Source: Rhizophagus irregularis (lineage: Eukaryota > Glomeromycota > Glomeromycetes > Glomerales > Glomeraceae). Taken from it: a stretch of 64,000 nt of DNA. Below, one piece after another: positions 34,830 through 46,429 of the stretch (its first letter is position 1; each line of letters starts with the position of its first letter). The stretch is taken from contig NC_089442.1 of the NCBI RefSeq assembly GCF_026210795.1, positions 2,542,001 to 2,606,000 of the forward strand, in the 5' to 3' direction. The notes under the pieces are model-generated. The model did no database searches and was not told the DNA's origin. It saw nothing but the letters and a program-made list of their open reading frames with translations. The position numbers were made by a program, and so were the translations under genes.

Positions 34830-35520
34830 GTTGAATTGATATGGATACGATATAAATTTCATGTCATAATGGTATCAATTTCCGTGATGATATTGTTATA
34901 ATGTTGATTCGATATCGTTACTTCATTACCATAATTTATCGTGAAAATATCGTGGCGATATCTATTTAAAAGAATATCAAATCGGCACAGTCTTGATATC
35001 ATTACGATGTCAGTAATTTCAAAAAAAAAGATGTAGTATTTTCGATATTGATTTGATATCGTCACTTCATCACCATAATTTATCACGAAAATATCGGGAC
35101 AACATTTATTTAAAAGAATATCTGATCGGTATAGTCTTGATATCGTTACGATATTGTTAATTTCAGGAAGAAAAAAGATGTATTTACGATATTGATATGA
35201 TATCGTCACATTATCACCATAATTTATCGTGAAAATATCGTGACGATATCTATTCAAAAGAATATCAAATCGGCACAGTCTTGATATCATTACGATGTCA
35301 GTAATTTCAAAAAAAAAGATGTAGTATTTGCGATATTGATTTGATATCGTCACTTCATCCCCCAATTTATCGCCGAGATATCATGACAATATCTATTCAA
35401 AAATATCTAATCGGCACAGTCTTGATATCATTACGATGTCGGTAATTTCAAATAAAAAAAAAAGTATTTACGATATTGATTTGATATTGTCACTTCATTG
35501 CCGCAACTCATTTGTGGTAT
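34830..35520. repeat. 144-bp GATATC-rich tandem repeat, about 4.5 units
   Basis: Phase markers such as ACCATAATTTATCGTGAAAA recur at about 34930, 35075, 35218 and 35362, so the period is near 144 bp. Because 144 is a multiple of three, one minus-strand frame stays open and repeats every 48 residues (ITDIVMISRLCRFDILLN). This is a by-product of the period and not evidence for a gene. Confidence 0.75.
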
Positions 35521-36030
35521 CGCAACTCATCCGCAATACCGTAAATATTAAACTTTATTTTTTTACAAATTAATAAAAAACTTTTAAATGTATAACGTGC
35601 TGTCATATTAATAAAATAAAATTCTGATATTTTATGCGATTTTGAGAAGCTATTACTGATAGAGTTGCGTTTTACCTTCTAATTTTAACATTGCATCCTT
35701 AAAACATACGAATATCGTCAAAAAATCCATGATTTCTCAATATTGATTTTATTTGTGATTATCTAGAATTCAATTAAGTAATATTTTTAAGTAATATACA
35801 TTAGTTATCTCAAAAAGTAACTTCTTCTTAATAGACTTAGAGAATACAATGTTGCAAAGCATCTTTTAACGCCAGATTGAGCTTGTGCATTCATACACCG
35901 TCATCCACCTTGTCTCCACGTACGATTTTAGACCTCCTCCTTGTATATTTTTTAATTGAATAGCGCTTTAAGTAATGCCGCGCCTATAGCCGAATTTTTG
36001 AAAAATCTTGTGAGATTACATTTGCGCATT
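35521..36030. other. Repeat-flanking intergenic DNA
   Basis: AT-rich sequence with no supported gene, leading into a hAT-type fragment. Confidence 0.4.
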
Positions 36031-36048
36031 TAATCATGTCAGAACTGA

Positions 36049-36480
36049 TTAAATTAACGCAACGCGCAATGCACCGTATATCGAGAATTGATGGATGATT
36101 TTGAGAGATAATTCGGCGGTGTGGTCCCATAGAGCTGATAAAATGATCATGTGAATCTTAGAATAGATAACAAATAGAAGAAACAAAATTAAAATCAGAA
36201 TATTAATAAAGAAATAATAATGAAATTTACCAATCGTACAATTAGTTTCCTTAGCTAATTCATTATAGATTCGTAAATTTACACGAGCCAATTCAGCTTG
36301 TAATAACGTTCCACTTAAAATTTGTCGAGTTGGTAGTAGGTTGTACGCTGGTTGTAAAGTTTTAATCATATCAATAAACCAAGGTTTTCAATAACACTAA
36401 ATGGGATGCTACTCAATACTCATATCAAAAGCTTTAGTAACCGAACGGTCAATAGCATCAAAATATCTCTTTTCCAATTT
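36049..36480 (-). pseudogene. hAT-type (BED/ricesleeper-like) transposase fragment
   Basis: On the minus strand the reading IPFSVIENLGFIDMIKTLQP continues to AYNLLPTRQILSGTLLQAEL, a signature that hAT transposases share between the BED finger and the catalytic core. It is preceded out of frame by FDAIDRSVTKAFDMS. Only this internal portion can be seen, with LWDHTAELSLKIIHQF downstream. No ends are found and the copy is clearly dead. Confidence 0.65.
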
Positions 36481-37184
36481 GTTGTTTTTTTTGTTAAAAT
36501 TTTGAATTGATGTATGTTCGTAATTTTGTCTTTGCTTTTATTTGGTGATTACCTCCAGTTTAATTAATCACGATATTGCAAATTAACTGTGATTAATTAT
36601 GGTATTGCGGAATAATTGTAACGTTGCAGAATAAATGCGGTTGCGAAATTGCGAAAATTTAGACATCATAATTCGTAATGTTCGCAATATCATAACCGTC
36701 ATCCTTAATTATAACAAAAAAAAATTAATTTGCAAAAAATTAGACTTTTGTTTATTTTATTACTAAAAGCATCATGTGGTATATTACAAAATTTCCTTGA
36801 ATATTGAACTTCACGTGATACAAACCTACAATTAATTAAAAAAAATCTTGATATCGCTAATATCGAAGCGGTATATCACGAAGACATCCCCATGGTTTTT
36901 TTTTTTGCTTTCCCTCCTACGTTCAAAAAAGATTTTTCAGAAAAATTATAGATATTAAAAAATTGTTACGATGTGAAAACTGATAATTCCACGTGTATAA
37001 ATATATATAATAATAAAAACATATAATACACAATATACCTTATTTCGCAATCGTGATTTTCTTTCATCATTACTACTCTCTTCATTATCAACGGAACGTC
37101 AGCGCCTATGTAATAGCGAGATAAGTCCAATGATCTTGCAACATTTATTTTTTCAGCTACGAGCTGTCTTATCGTCTTTTTTTT
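36481..37184. other. AT-rich DNA without a clear gene
   Basis: Contains repeated TATTGC and GCAATA words (36560-36720) and AT-rich stretches. No supported gene. Confidence 0.4.
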
Positions 37185-38389
37185 AATTAAACATATAATC
37201 CAACAACATTTCGAAGAGCTTTTTTCATTTCTTCAGGTAATTCATTTGAAACACACGTTAACCACTGACGAAATATAGCCAAAACTTCAAGGGAAGATTG
37301 CGAAAATTAGCGCCAATACTACTACTATTTTGATACGCGCTACCTATATTCGGCCACAATTCACTCCTCTTAAATTCCTAGCAGAATGGTCAAGATGCTG
37401 TACGAAGAAATAATGCTCTTAATTCAACGTATATGATGTTTGATCCCCATTTGGGAGGGAACTATAACGTTGCTTTCTAATAATTCGCTCATCTATTTCT
37501 GACTTTATTCACTAGATCTTTGCTCTGGAAGGACTCTGGTAGTGACGGTCTTTAACAAAGTAACTCCAATTATTAATTAATAGTAGTTGTTCAAATTCGT
37601 CTCTATAATAAAAATTAAAATAGGTTCGAAATATATGAATTATAAATATTACAGATTTATTATAATGATACGTAAATATATTTACCTTGGGAGTACGTGT
37701 TTGTGCATTTTCCAAACGCGGAGAACAATATGGAGAACTAGCCGGAGAAGATTCCATCAGAGTTGTTGATAATATAGAACTTTGGCTTTTCTTATATTGC
37801 CTTCCGGCAACCATATTGACGTATTCAGGAAAACAAGCCCAAACCGACTACTTAATTGCAAGATGATCTGACGCTTTACTCGTTATGTTCTCAATTCTTT
37901 CTTTTTTAACATTTCGTCTACAATTATTAGATAGATATCAAGGTAAGTGAATTATTCATATCATAAAAAGAAAGAATACTGAATATCAACTATAAGTCAC
38001 CTATTTCTTCTTGACCAATTTGAGGCGATGATAGACGATAGAGCGATGATTGAGGTAGCGGTGACGATTGATACTCTTATAGCTATTGAGGTGTTGCGAC
38101 CATTAAAGTTGAGATTGTTGAAGTTGTTGCGACCATTGAAGGTTGTTGAGTTTGTTGAGGTTGTTGAGGCCATTGAGATTGAGGTGGTTGCGGCCATTGA
38201 AATTGTTGAGGTTGAGATTGTTGAAATTGTTGAGGTTGTCGCGGCCACTGAAATAGAGTTTGGGGTTGAGATTGTTGCGGTTGTTGAGACTGAGGTTGTT
38301 GATATTGCGGTTGCGATGGCTGCCAATGTTTAATAAGCGAGCCTTTTTTACGAATTCCTTGTTCTTTATCAAAATCTTGAGAAGACATT
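37185..38389 (-). pseudogene. Gln/Pro-rich module-family gene A (probably decayed)
   Basis: The minus-strand start near 38389 gives MSSQDFDKEQGIRKKGSLIK HWQPSQPQ followed by a long Q/P/S tract made of CAACCTCAA-type repeats. The same N-terminus recurs at 48220 (MSSQDRNKPVQEKESHRRSS LIKHWEPSQ). Downstream pieces are MVAGRQYKKSQSSILSTTLM at 37814, RDEFEQLLLINNWSYFVKDR, LRALFLRTAS near 37420, and an in-frame end SLEVLAIFRQWLTCVSNEL. An in-frame TAG closes the Q/P tract near 38085 and further stops lie near 37400, so the gene is either broken or spliced in ways I cannot see. Function unknown; no known domain recognised. Confidence 0.45.
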
Positions 38390-38509
38390 TTAATGATAGT
38401 TAAAAAATGCAAGTCAAAAAAAAAACAAATATCTAAATATAAAAAAAAAAAGAAATAATTAATTGAATAAAAAAAAAAAATTTTTTTTATCCCTTTTTTT
38501 TGCGTTGAT

Positions 38510-38753
38510 TAAGGTTGCTTGTCTAAACCTCTTCAAAATCCTACGATTAGTTTCGTCAAAATTTTACTATAGATTTATTATAGTTTCGGCAGAGTTTCGG
38601 CAGTTTCGGCATTTATAATAAGTTTCGGCAGTTTCGCCTTTCTCCAAAGTTTCGCCAGTTTTTTAATATAACTTTAATATAGTTTCGGCAGAATTTCGCT
38701 TTTCGGCGAAACGCCATCTTGCCTAAACCCCTAGGTTTCGGCAAGCAACCTTA
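38510..38753. mobile_element. 244-bp hAT-like MITE with 8-bp duplication
   Basis: The ends are TAAGGTTGCTTG at the left and CAAGCAACCTTA at the right, flanked by a perfect 8-bp direct repeat GCGTTGAT (38502-38509 and 38754-38761). Inside, the word TTTCGGCAG is repeated about six times. The 8-bp duplication suits hAT elements. No coding capacity. Confidence 0.8.
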
Positions 38754-38829
38754 GCGTTGATCATACCACATCATGATCGAAAAAAAATTAATTATTAGTT
38801 TTTAAATTATAAATTAAATTACAATTTTA

Positions 38830-39870
38830 CTAATTTAATATATAAACTTGCCTTTTGGGTAATTCCAGATTTAGAATAACTTCCTTGTCCGGAAAAACTG
38901 CTTCTCTTAATAGGCAATTGGATCCCTCAGGATCTTTTGGCAAATCGTACTCAAATTTGACAAATATGAGTTTCGTATTATTAATATTTACATCAACAGA
39001 GAGATTTTTCACATTAAAAATAAAAATATCTACAATTAAACAGCTTTACCAAAAAAAAAGTAAATAAAATATTAATAAAAACAATTAATATTAATATAAA
39101 TAAACTAATATTAATACCTATTAATTTCGACTTCAAAAATATTGTAAGCTGGTAATTGTGATATTAATTTCAACTTCAAAAATATTGTAAGCTGGTAATT
39201 GTGATTGTGATGGTTGTGGTGATTGTGGTGGTGGGAGTTGTACCGGTGATGATTGTGGTGATTGTGGTGGTGGGAGTTGTAACGGTGATGATTGTGGTGA
39301 TGGTTGTGATAGGGGTGGCTGTACGGGGATTGTAGTGATTGGTTTTGTGTATTCTAATTTTTTATAAAAAATTTTAATAAGTAATAATTCCTTCATTAAT
39401 TTATATTTCATTAATGTAATAATAGTGCTTACAGATCGTCCATCATCATCGTCGTCATCATCATCATCATCATCATCATAATCATCATCATCTCCTCCTT
39501 TTGGACGTGCTTCTGCGAACATGATTGTTTTACTTAAAGGTCCGATAAATTTTTTGTTTCTCACATAATTGTAAAATCTAGTTTTATCATCATCATTTTC
39601 GAAGTGCACAAATCCATGCCTAAATATAACAAATGTTCATTTAATTAAATTATTAATTAAAAATTGTATATATTAATTATTTTATTTCATTACCCCCAAT
39701 CAGGATCCTTTCTGATATGTACAAAATTGTAAGAAAATCTATTCTTTAACCATCCCTTAACGTCTTTCGATTTTATCCCTTTTAACTCTTTCGTGTTCTT
39801 ACCACCAAAGAAAACTGATAATTTATGATCACGACAACATTCATGTCTTTTCTTACCTATATTATTATTA
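38830..39870 (-). CDS. RRM-like protein with Asp run and Gln/Pro-rich tail (unrecognised)
   Basis: A minus-strand exon (about 39694-39856) reads HECCRDHKLSVFFGGKNTKE then FSYNFVHIRKDPDWG. After a short intron it continues HGFVHFENDDDKTRFYNYVR and FIGPLSKTIMFAEARPKG. The two parts together have the strand-helix-strand rhythm of an RNA-recognition motif (LSVFFGG resembling RNP2, HGFVHFEN resembling RNP1, IMFAEARP as last strand). This is an inference without a search. An aspartate run of about 15 residues follows, then SSPLQLPPPQSPQSSPVQLP repeats and a last exon KLIFVKFEYDLPKDPEGSN. The 5' exon is not identified. A 43-bp tandem duplication at 39120-39205 repeats the YNIFEVEI segment. Confidence 0.5.
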
Positions 39871-39976
39871 AATAAAATTAAAAATAATAAATTAATACTT
39901 TATATTAAAAAAAAGAAAAATGATTCATTCTTGATATATACTTTTTCATATAATATATTTGATTTCAATAAAGGAA

Positions 39977-42900
39977 TATTAATTGCTGATCCTCATGTGA
40001 TGGGTAGAAATTTTGTGTAACTATTGCGGGGCTATGATTTATAATTAAAAACGAATACGTTCTGAATCTCGCGTTCCCCATTTTCAAAAATGTCAAAAGG
40101 ACACTTTACTCCTGGAAAACTTGTTGCTATTGGTAACCTGGTGCCAGAACTTCATTATGGCCCTTTTTCACGAGATTGGTGGTATTATTCTGACTCCCAA
40201 ATTCAAGATTCTAATACCTATGCTATTCCAATAAGACTCGGCTTTTAAGTTGCTTTAAAACTCAATCAAAAACACTTCATTATTAGAATAGTTCGCAACT
40301 TAGAAAATCCAAATACACCAGGTTTTATTTGTGAAGGAGAAGGAATTAATAGTGGAGTTTGTTTTAGTTCTTCTGCTGCTATAAACACCATTTATGGACG
40401 CGTATTTGGTAATAAAAATAAAACAAAATATCCAGGAGCAACAATGTTAGGTTTTCATGATTCTTATATGATTCAACAAATGCTCAATGATGTGGATTTT
40501 CGTCCTTTTACAATTTGTTTATATAATATTACAATTTTTATAGCATCTATTCCAGATAATAATAATTACGAAGGGTTTGCAGCTAGTTTTACGTATAAAT
40601 ATAAACAAAAACAAAGTGTGATATGGCAGAAAATTGAGGAAGGATTATTTTCAATTAGTATTTTTCAAAATGGTGAAATGGTAAAACAATTTCAAGACAT
40701 AACAGCTTCTTCAGTTTGGAATCAAACCCAATTATTACGAAATTGTGATGGGATCGATCTTTTTGGAATTAATCATCCACTCGTGCAGTTTAAATTTAAA
40801 GAACGATATGAAAGACTATTTTCTAAGACTTGCACTCTTGATGATTGGAATAATAAAAGAATTATGCAATACATGTTCAAATTATATCTAAAAAAACATG
40901 TACCCGGAGATGATGAACTTTGGTATCGTATTTTAAATCGTTGGTATAATCAAAAAAGTACTATTATTGAAATAAAAAGCTTTATTCGTGATTTTTATAA
41001 TGATAATCATGAAATTAACATGCATGAGCCTTTCGGGTACTGGAGAGTAATGCTTGAAGCAATTGGATGTAAAAATATTACTCCATTTGAAAGGGACGTA
41101 TCTGATGTAAGTATTATTATAAGAAATATTACATTATTTATTTATTATCTAATTACAAAATATCCTATAGATGGAATTTTGGAGTCGTGCTAAGGATCCT
41201 AAAGGTGATATTGAAACAATATCCAATTTGTTTTCAAATGGATTTTTGAATACTACGCTAAATTCAACAATTAGAAATGACGAATTTGAAAATTGTAAAG
41301 ACACTGCAAATGTTTTTTGGTATTCATTATGTGAAAGTCTTGATGCTAATCCTAATGGTTCAAGTGGAAAAATTCGAATTTTATCAATAGTTGCGGAGAA
41401 TTTCACTTATGAAGAATTGATGAAAAATTTACAGGTATGATAAATTATAATTGTATAATAATACATACTAAATAAAAAATATGACTAAATACAAAATCTC
41501 ACTTAGGTTTCGCCAAAAACAGTTCACGCTGCTCGTGAACATCATCATAAAAATGGTCCAGGTTGTAAGGCTCTTGATAAACCTATTATTGTTCGTAAAT
41601 GAATGGCTGAAGTTAAAGAAAGAGAATTTGAATTATTTTTTGCTGATAAAGCAAACGTGAATATGAGTTCATATCATATTGACAAAAAAACACAATTACC
41701 CGTTCTCTATCTTAAAGATCAAAAAAGTGCATTATGGGAAAGATTCTCAGCTATATATCCTGATGGAATGAAACGAACTTCCTTTATGGCTCGTTTGCAA
41801 AATGGAAGATTCAAATATCGTGATGACTTGGGAGGACTTTGTCTTATTTGTAATGATTATGCTTATCAACCATTTGAAGATTTGATCAAATTAGTATCAA
41901 ATAATATTACAAATACGAAAACGAAGGTAAAAAAACATTGAATTACCTTATATTATACTTGTTTCATAAAAATTCTAATTATAAACAGTATTATTGTTAG
42001 AATGAATTGATAACTCAATTGGAAATGCTTCGCCGTCACTTAAAAAAAAATTATGAAAACGAATTATTAGTACACGATAATGGCACAACAAAACACGTGG
42101 ATTGTATAAATCACTGTTTACTGCATGCATTTGGCGAATGTGTAGAGCAACACTTTTCACGTTGTGCAGCATGTGACAAACTTTTTGAAGTTTTTGCAAC
42201 TTTGTCGCATTTATTAGGACATTCATATAATACATTACTTTCAGAATATCAGGAAAAACTCACCTGCTACCTTGCTCATCAAACACGAAAAAAATATTTG
42301 AGTGCACAGTTCAATGCAGTGTTAGATGAATTAGATGATCATGGAGCTATCATAGTAGTTGATTACAAAATGCGTATTCTTCCAGCAACAGCAAGAGAAA
42401 CAAAAAGCGAATTTTTTGGCAAAAGAGGCTGGACACTTCACACAACTCTTATTTTTCAAAAAAAAAACAATGAAAAAATGGATGTCCAAGCATATGACCA
42501 TTGGTCTTGTGATACGAAACAAGATGCCTGGTTTACGGCATCTTGTTTTGAAGCTGTATTTAATACCATAAGTCCTCGTCCACGTTGGATTAAAATCATT
42601 TCTGATAATGGTGGCCATTATCATAATTCTGAGCTCATGGCTATTGTAAGTCATTGGTATGATTGGTATGGAGTTGAGGTACGTGGGTGGATATTTTTGG
42701 AACCTGGTGAAGCCAAAACCACTGTAGATTCACACCATGCAACGGTATGTTAGCTGTTGTTTGGTTTTTCATATTTTTTTTTTTATTCAAAATATTTATT
42801 TTTGTAAATAAAAAAGATTGCTCATGCAATAAAACGATATGTTCGAATTGGTTGTGAACTTACATCAGGTCAAGATATTGAAAGAGCAATAGAAGAATTG

Positions 42901-44114
42901 AGTGGAACTTCAGTTGCTCAAATTGAACCTAATCGGAATAAAAATAATGAAAACATGGTTTTAGAAAAATCATGGTATGAATATTATATTACTAAATTTG
43001 TTGGAATTCCTTACAATCACGTCATTATTCTTTATTTCTCAAATATAGCAACACTAATTATAAAAAACCTAAAACCATACCTGGCATCTCCAAATGGTTT
43101 GTGTGGGATTGGCCAATAACTGAGGAGGCTGCAGGATATGTTAGAGCAAAATCGCTTCCAAATATTGGAAAATGGACAGAATTTTCACCCGCTGACATAA
43201 ATACATTTTGTGGTGAAATAAATCGTCCTAATCCTGAATATACAACACCAACAAAGCCAAAAACACCATGGTTAACATCATTGTTAATGAAAAAAGGTAT
43301 GCAAAAATCACTTGAACGTGACGAAACGCAAAATTCACCAACTCCAATATCAAATCAAATGGGGTAAGTTTGAATTTCTATATTTTATAAAAAAATAAAT
43401 AAATAAAAATAAAAATACTAACAATTCAAATATTGATAGGGTTGATACAGAATTTCCACTGAAACCTGGCTGGGCATTAAAAGAAAATCAAAAAATGGGT
43501 AATAAAGGAGGAGGTAAACGCATAAGCAAGAAAGTTATACAATACTTGCAGGCTTATTTTCATGCAGGTAATCTCAATCCAAAAGACCGATACACTGCTG
43601 AAAAAATGCATGAAAGTTTGAAAGAGTTAGCACATGAAAATGAACTTAGCGTTGAAGATATTCCGGAAGTAAAAACAATAAAGGGATGGATAGGAAGGTA
43701 TAGTGCCTCCTCTAAAAAAGAAATGTCCGAAAAAGCATTGGAGCAATGTGCACTTGAAGAAAGTAGTTTAATTACGAATACTACTCACAATAGAGCCAGC
43801 AAGCGGCAAAAAAGAGGCTAAATTTAAATATTTTGAATTTTTTGAATCTCATTATATGTTGAAAAGTACTATGAAATCTGCCGTTCCCTTATATAAAACT
43901 TTTTAAAATAAAACGAAAAAAAAACTTTTTATTATTTTTGTGGCTTTTCGGACATGTGATAAATGATGTAATTTAATAACTACTTTTAGTAACGAATGTG
44001 TCAAATTTTTTGGTTAGTGCAAAATGATGAAATTAGTGGTGATCTACATTAATAGCCCCACGCTTCACTATGTTAATTTCTACCCATTATATACGGATCG
44101 GCAATTAAATATCA
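39977..44114 (+). mobile_element. 4.1 kb DNA transposon with unfamiliar RNase H-like transposase
   Basis: Inverted ends are visible: TTAATTGCTGATCC then GATGGGTAGAAATT with GGGGCTAT at the left. At the right, in reverse complement, are TTAATTGCCGATCC then AATGGGTAGAAATT with GGGGCTAT. The match is imperfect but collinear over about 55 bp. Between them lies one plus-strand gene. No target duplication could be fixed, so the limits are accurate to about 15 bp. Confidence 0.6.
40090..43821 (+). pseudogene. Transposase-like protein of the 4.1 kb element
   Basis: Starts MSKGHFTPGKLVAIGNLVPE and runs through about six exons with GT-AG introns (for example 41108-41170, 41437-41507, 41927-41999, 42746-42817) to RASKRQKRG at 43821. 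A middle segment reads EREFELFFADKANVNMSSY and LYLKDQKSALWERFSAIYPD. The likely RNase H-fold core has DHGAIIVVDYKMRI (D), WIKIISDNGGHYHNSELM (D) and IFLEPGEAKTTVDSHHAT (E). The C-terminal domain includes ENQKMGNKGGGKRISKKVIQ. Two in-frame stops (near 40246 and 41600) indicate decay. I recall similar proteins as abundant in Rhizophagus; superfamily placement is open. Confidence 0.65.
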
Positions 44115-44121
44115 TATTTTA

Positions 44122-44415
44122 ACAAAGGAATGGGAATGTTAAAGATGAAAGGAAACATATTTTAGCCTTTCGGGACGAAAGGAATCTTATTTTAGCCTTT
44201 CGTGATGAAAGGAATCTTATTTTAGCCTTTCGTGACGAAAGGAATCTTATTTTAGCCTTTCGTGACAAAAGGAATCTTATTTTAAAGCCTTTCGTGACAA
44301 AAGGAATCTTATTTTAGCCTTTCGTGACAAAAGGAATATCGATTATTTTAACCAAGGATTTAGCCTTTCATGACGAAAGGAATATTTTAATTCAGCCTTT
44401 GTGACAAAGGAATAG
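44122..44415. repeat. 30-bp palindromic tandem repeat
   Basis: About eight units of GAAAGGAATCTTATTTTAGC plus CTTTCGTGAC. Each junction CCTTTCGTGACGAAAGG is nearly self-complementary. The array lies directly outside the right end of the 4.1 kb transposon, and a lone AAAGGAATATT sits at its left end. Confidence 0.8.
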
Positions 44416-44689
44416 CAAGCAAATTTACTTACCCATTTTTCTTTGTTTACTAAATCTTATGAAACCCACATTCTTATTGTAATTCGAATGCAAAATTCGA
44501 TAAATTTTATTGGTCAGTTAATGTTAATCATCATGTGAAATCAAATATTTTTTTTTAGTCATACTCAAGTTTCACAAACCCAATTATATTGCACTATACG
44601 TCATAATTACACATCTTAATTACAAAAAAACTTTTCGTATCACTTATCAGTCCAATCAAAAATAAATAAACCGGATTTTGAACAGGCGT

Positions 44690-45083
44690 AACATGAGATT
44701 ATATTTAAACGGTACGGTAACACTATTGGCTTTAGCCTTTAAGCAATGTGACGAAAATTATACCCTACCTCCCGCTGTCAACACCTTCTTCACCAAGAAT
44801 ATTATATTCTTCGAGAGATGTGTTAATATCTATGACGAACAACAACTGGCTAATTCCTTACAACCATCCAGTATAAAGAGGCCTGTAAAATTTGTAAGTA
44901 TTTTGGCCATTCTGTAAAAAGTTGCCCCAATTTAAAATCGCAGTTTTGATGGGGTAATTATTGTATACGCTGCTGGAAAGCTGGGCACAACAGTAGTGAA
45001 TGTAAAAATGAACTGGAGGTCGTGCCGTTCAACGAAGAGTTTCGTTCTCCAGAAGAAATTGTAAATTTTTTGATTTATAAATA
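44690..45083 (+). pseudogene. Tandem zinc-knuckle (CCHC) relic
   Basis: Two CX2CX4HX4C knuckles can be read: CKICKYFGHSVKSC and CIRCWKAGHNSSEC, preceded by an open segment with NGTVTLLALAFKQCDENYTL. Such tandem knuckles occur in retroelement nucleic-acid-binding proteins and in some host proteins. It is a broken fossil and the family cannot be decided from what is left. Confidence 0.55.
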
Positions 45084-45359
45084 GTTTATTTTTTTTAAAA
45101 AAAAATTTTGAAATTTTTTTTTCTTACGAAATTTACCATGAGTTGCTGGTAGCGGTGGCAAATTTCGAAAGTTTATCTGGGCCGTGGTGGCAGGGTGAAC
45201 TTTTTTTTTTATACTTTTATTGTATGAAATATTTTTCAATTTTTACAACCTAATAAAGAGTTAACAGACATTTTTTGAATATCATCTTGAATGCCAAATT
45301 GATATAGTGATAATGTTAAATTCATATTGCAGAAAATATAAAAAAAAATTGTTCAATAT

Positions 45360-45840
45360 GGAAGTCAGTAATTTGATGGATCAGTGATGTCAGAATCAAC
45401 ATCGGAAGTACATATTGAAAGATCACGTCGTATTTTGATAAATTTATTGATGTCGCGACATTATAACCAGAAGTACTTGGAAAATCACAGTTAACTGTGT
45501 AGATGCTTCCATTAAACGAGAAAAATTTTTCATGTGCTGCGTCATTGCTCCTCTTCCAAATTAATGATTTCTGCTTGTCTGGTTGATTGAGATTGTTGTC
45601 TCCTCTTCAAAATGTGGACACCTGGGCAATATTGTAAACGAGGTAGTTGTTCATCCTCATAAGGATATTGCAATCGAAATGGTCTGTAATTACGTCCAAA
45701 TTCAGGATAATATTGTGATTGAGGTTTATAAATGGATTGTTGTTGCCGTTGATATTGCTGATGATGTTGTTGTAGATGTTGTTGGTGAAGTTGATGTTGA
45801 TGTTGCTGTTGCTGTTTTTAAAAATAACCTTCACGATTAA
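45360..45840 (-). pseudogene. Module-family C-terminal fragment and Gln-rich piece (copy B)
   Basis: On the minus strand, about 45430-45560 reads NDAAHEKFFSFNGSIYTVNC then SGYNVATSINLSKYD. This is colinear with the C-terminal module at 46440-46730 (SDARDHFFTHTGNLYTVN, SGYNIGSSIDLSKYE). Upstream, about 45560-45830 encodes a Gln/His tract and QYYPEFGRNYRPFRLQYPYE. No intact start was found. Function unknown. Confidence 0.5.
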
Positions 45841-46429
45841 CTCAATTTAATATTTTATTATTGTATTATAAAATCCAATATACTAATAAAAATGATTTGA
45901 TTTATTTTAAAAAAACACTGCATGATATCTTTGTGATATCGGTTTGTAATTGTAAAAAAATTATCTAAATGATATCGCCGTGATGTTTCATAATTGTACC
46001 AAAAAAAATTTAAATGATATCGCCGTGTTCGATTCAGTTAAAGAATGTGAATGAATGTTCGTTAATTTTGGTTGCAAATTTGAAGTTTTATTTTGGCAAT
46101 AATGTTATACAATAGAAATAAAAATGATAAAGAATATACTATCTACCCGTCTTCTTTTAGATTGTGAAAGTAAAAAAATATATATATATATATATATATA
46201 GATACAAAGAAAAAAATTATTGTTGTAGTAACAATGATAATTATAATCATTTGACCTGGTTTTTAAAATGATGGTTTTTTACATAGAATTTTTTTTTTTA
46301 AAAAAAAAGAAAAATTTGTTTTATAAATTTACATACGAACCTCTCATCAAACTTCAACACACGACCAGATACTTTACTTTTCTACGCTAAAAATTTAAAT
46401 TGAAAAAAATCTACATAATATATATTATT

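Noticed and set aside
34859-35365. 168-residue open frame
   Set aside because: It exists because the tandem repeat period is 144 bp, a multiple of three. No sign of coding selection was visible.
46180-46202. TA dinucleotide run as a functional site
   Set aside because: It is an ordinary AT microsatellite in an AT-rich spacer.
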